Shown one piece after another: positions 63,027-64,000 of a DNA stretch of 64,000 nt (within the stretch, counting starts at the first letter, position 1; every line of letters starts with the position of its first letter). The notes beneath the pieces were generated by a model. It was not told the origin of the DNA. It searched no databases and worked only from the letters and a program-made list of their open reading frames with translations. The stretch comes from Lewinellaceae bacterium (lineage in GTDB: Bacteria > Bacteroidota > Bacteroidia > Chitinophagales > Saprospiraceae). Position numbers and translations under genes: made by a program. The DNA is taken from the NCBI GenBank assembly GCA_020636095.1, contig JACJYN010000004.1, positions 1 to 64,000 of the forward strand, written 5' to 3'.

Positions 63027-64000
63027 TCAACTGCCCATCTCCAACAGCTTATCCATTGTATTCCGGCTCACGGCGTGGTAATTCGGCCGGGCCTTTTCGT
63101 AGATCTCCTTGGCTGTTTCCAACTGCCCGTTCTCTTTGTAAGCGCGATAGAGTGGCGTGAGAAACTTTCTTCTTCCTACCCGCACCAGAAAAGCTTCGAT
63201 CTGTGGGCGGATTTGTGAAGCATAACCGTTGCCGATGGCCAGCTCAAACCAGGCCGCCAGGATTTCTGAATTGCCAGACCGGCTGAAGTTAAACGCCTGG
63301 TCTATCCCTTTCATTTTTTCGGGATTCATATCTGTAGGCAGGTGGCGGATAAAATGCAGCCATTCGTGGGTTGTCCATTCCCCGGTTTCCAGCGCTTGAG
63401 GGGCGCTGCCTGCCAGTAACGCCGTTACCTGAGCATCCACCTGGCTAAAGCGGCCGGATTTGGGGAGAGGAATATTGTCGGGTATGCCCGGCCCATAGAT
63501 CCATTCGTCGATATTGACGTCGAGCTGGTATTTATCGATCAGGTTTTCGTTCAGGTATTCTACAAATTCCCCGGTGGTGAGGGTTTGGAACTGATGCGCT
63601 TTAAAGTACTGTTTGAGGAAGCGGTCGAAGTTTTCCCGCCCGGCTTTTTCTTCCAGCAAAGTCAGGAAGAATGCACCCTTTTCGTAGGCGATATCGGTCA
63701 TGCCATCGTCGGGGTCGCGCCCTTTGAGGTGGAGCTTGAGGTGGGTATCTGCACTTTCCGGGCCCAGGTCGGCGACATCGGCTTCGAGGTCCTGGTAGCC
63801 GAGTTGGGCCAGCATGTCGGCGTAGCTCTTGCCGTAGACCGCTTCCATAATGCGCCGCTCGAAGTAGACGGTGAAGCCTTCATTGAGCCAGAAGTCATCC
63901 CAGGTGGCGTTGGTCACCAGGTTGCCCGACCAGGAGTGCGCCAGTTCGTGGGCGATGAGGGCGGTCAGGGACCGGTCGCCGGCGATGATGGTGGGCGTGG
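63027..64000 (-). CDS. M1-family aminopeptidase (leukotriene-A4-hydrolase-like), C-terminal part
   Basis: The frame runs off the right edge, so the N-terminus is missing. It shows the zinc motif ALIAHELAHSWSGN with the third ligand in FWLNEGFTVYFERRI, the M1 signature, and downstream AYEKGAFFLTLLEEKAG. The C-terminal ~130 residues fit the helical leuk-A4-hydro_C domain (WLHFIRHLPTD ... RRKFLTPLYRAYKENGQLETAKEIY). It cleaves N-terminal residues from peptides, probably in the periplasm or cytosol. The motif GxMEN lies outside the window. Confidence 0.93.
   Translation of the reverse strand, partial: TPTIIAGDRSLTALIAHELAHSWSGNLVTNATWDDFWLNEGFTVYFERRIMEAVYGKSYADMLAQLGYQDLEADVADLGPESADTHLKLHLKGRDPDDGMTDIAYEKGAFFLTLLEEKAGRENFDRFLKQYFKAHQFQTLTTGEFVEYLNENLIDKYQLDVNIDEWIYGPGIPDNIPLPKSGRFSQVDAQVTALLAGSAPQALETGEWTTHEWLHFIRHLPTDMNPEKMKGIDQAFNFSRSGNSEILAAWFELAIGNGYASQIRPQIEAFLVRVGRRKFLTPLYRAYKENGQLETAKEIYEKARPNYHAVSRNTMDKLLEMGS

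Overview
The window looks like a chromosomal segment of a Bacteroidota member, most likely in the Saprospiria (Lewinella/Haliscomenobacter-like). The evidence is: type IX secretion (T9SS) C-terminal domains on large secreted proteins, arrays of the SCNDGIQNGNETGVDCGG repeat, Bacteroidota-style promoters (TAnnTTTG with a TTG element upstream), LytS/LytR-type sensing, WG-repeat and SPOR proteins, and small families such as DUF3467 and DUF6435. No rRNA, tRNA or CRISPR array was seen. The taxonomic call is inference from gene content.

Layout. 0-8.3 kb is a regulatory and mobile zone: a LytTR-protein tail, a roughly 2.06-kb insertion sequence with 16-bp perfect terminal repeats, a large LytS-type sensor kinase gene split by a 131-bp miniature element, its LytR partner, and a PIN-toxin/antitoxin pair. 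8.4-14.8 kb holds a secreted protein of unknown function, a glycosyltransferase-membrane protein-gmhA-gmhB cluster (heptose route for the cell envelope), a double-SPOR protein and a 54-aa membrane protein. 15-18 kb carries a fused trehalose-6-phosphate synthase/phosphatase and a CBS protein. 18.2-21.6 kb is a secreted M43 metalloprotease gene with a 17-unit, 75-bp tandem repeat containing frame-breaking indels. 21.7-27.1 kb has a Uma2-like nuclease, an OmpR/HisKA two-component pair, hemL and purB. 27.4-30 kb has two secreted proteins, the first opening with (TCTG)8 directly after the start codon. 30-33.6 kb has an Xaa-Pro aminopeptidase and a kdsC-like/ubiA-like/maf operon. 33.6-34.6 kb is a graveyard of mobile relics and a decayed MntA/HepT-like pair. 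34.7-45.1 kb has a 1112-aa WG-repeat protein, topA, a methyltransferase, a DUF3467 protein and an outer-membrane beta-barrel receptor. 45.2-48.7 kb has a membrane-anchored caspase-like/TPR protein coupled to a secreted duplicated-domain protein, a 16-bp minisatellite, and an FKBP lipoprotein with a textbook promoter. 49-55.6 kb carries an amidase, a secreted protein, an M49-like peptidase, an S1 protease with a dockerin-like tail and a DUF6435 protein. 55.8-64 kb has a decayed FtsX-type permease, sucC, a fatty-acid hydroxylase/hotdog pair, a DegP protease with a possible sigma-54 stress promoter, an SDR and the C-terminal part of an M1 aminopeptidase.

The most unusual theme is the number of short palindromic (MITE-like) elements with recognisable ends. 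One sits inside a signalling gene, several lie between genes, and two share the same TAAG-flanked ends. Alongside them are three repeat tracts placed where length change could alter expression: (TCTG)8 at a start codon, the 75-bp coding repeat, and the 16-bp repeat upstream of the caspase operon. The best candidate for an undescribed functional unit is the translationally coupled secreted-protein/caspase-TPR pair at 45.2-48.0 kb.
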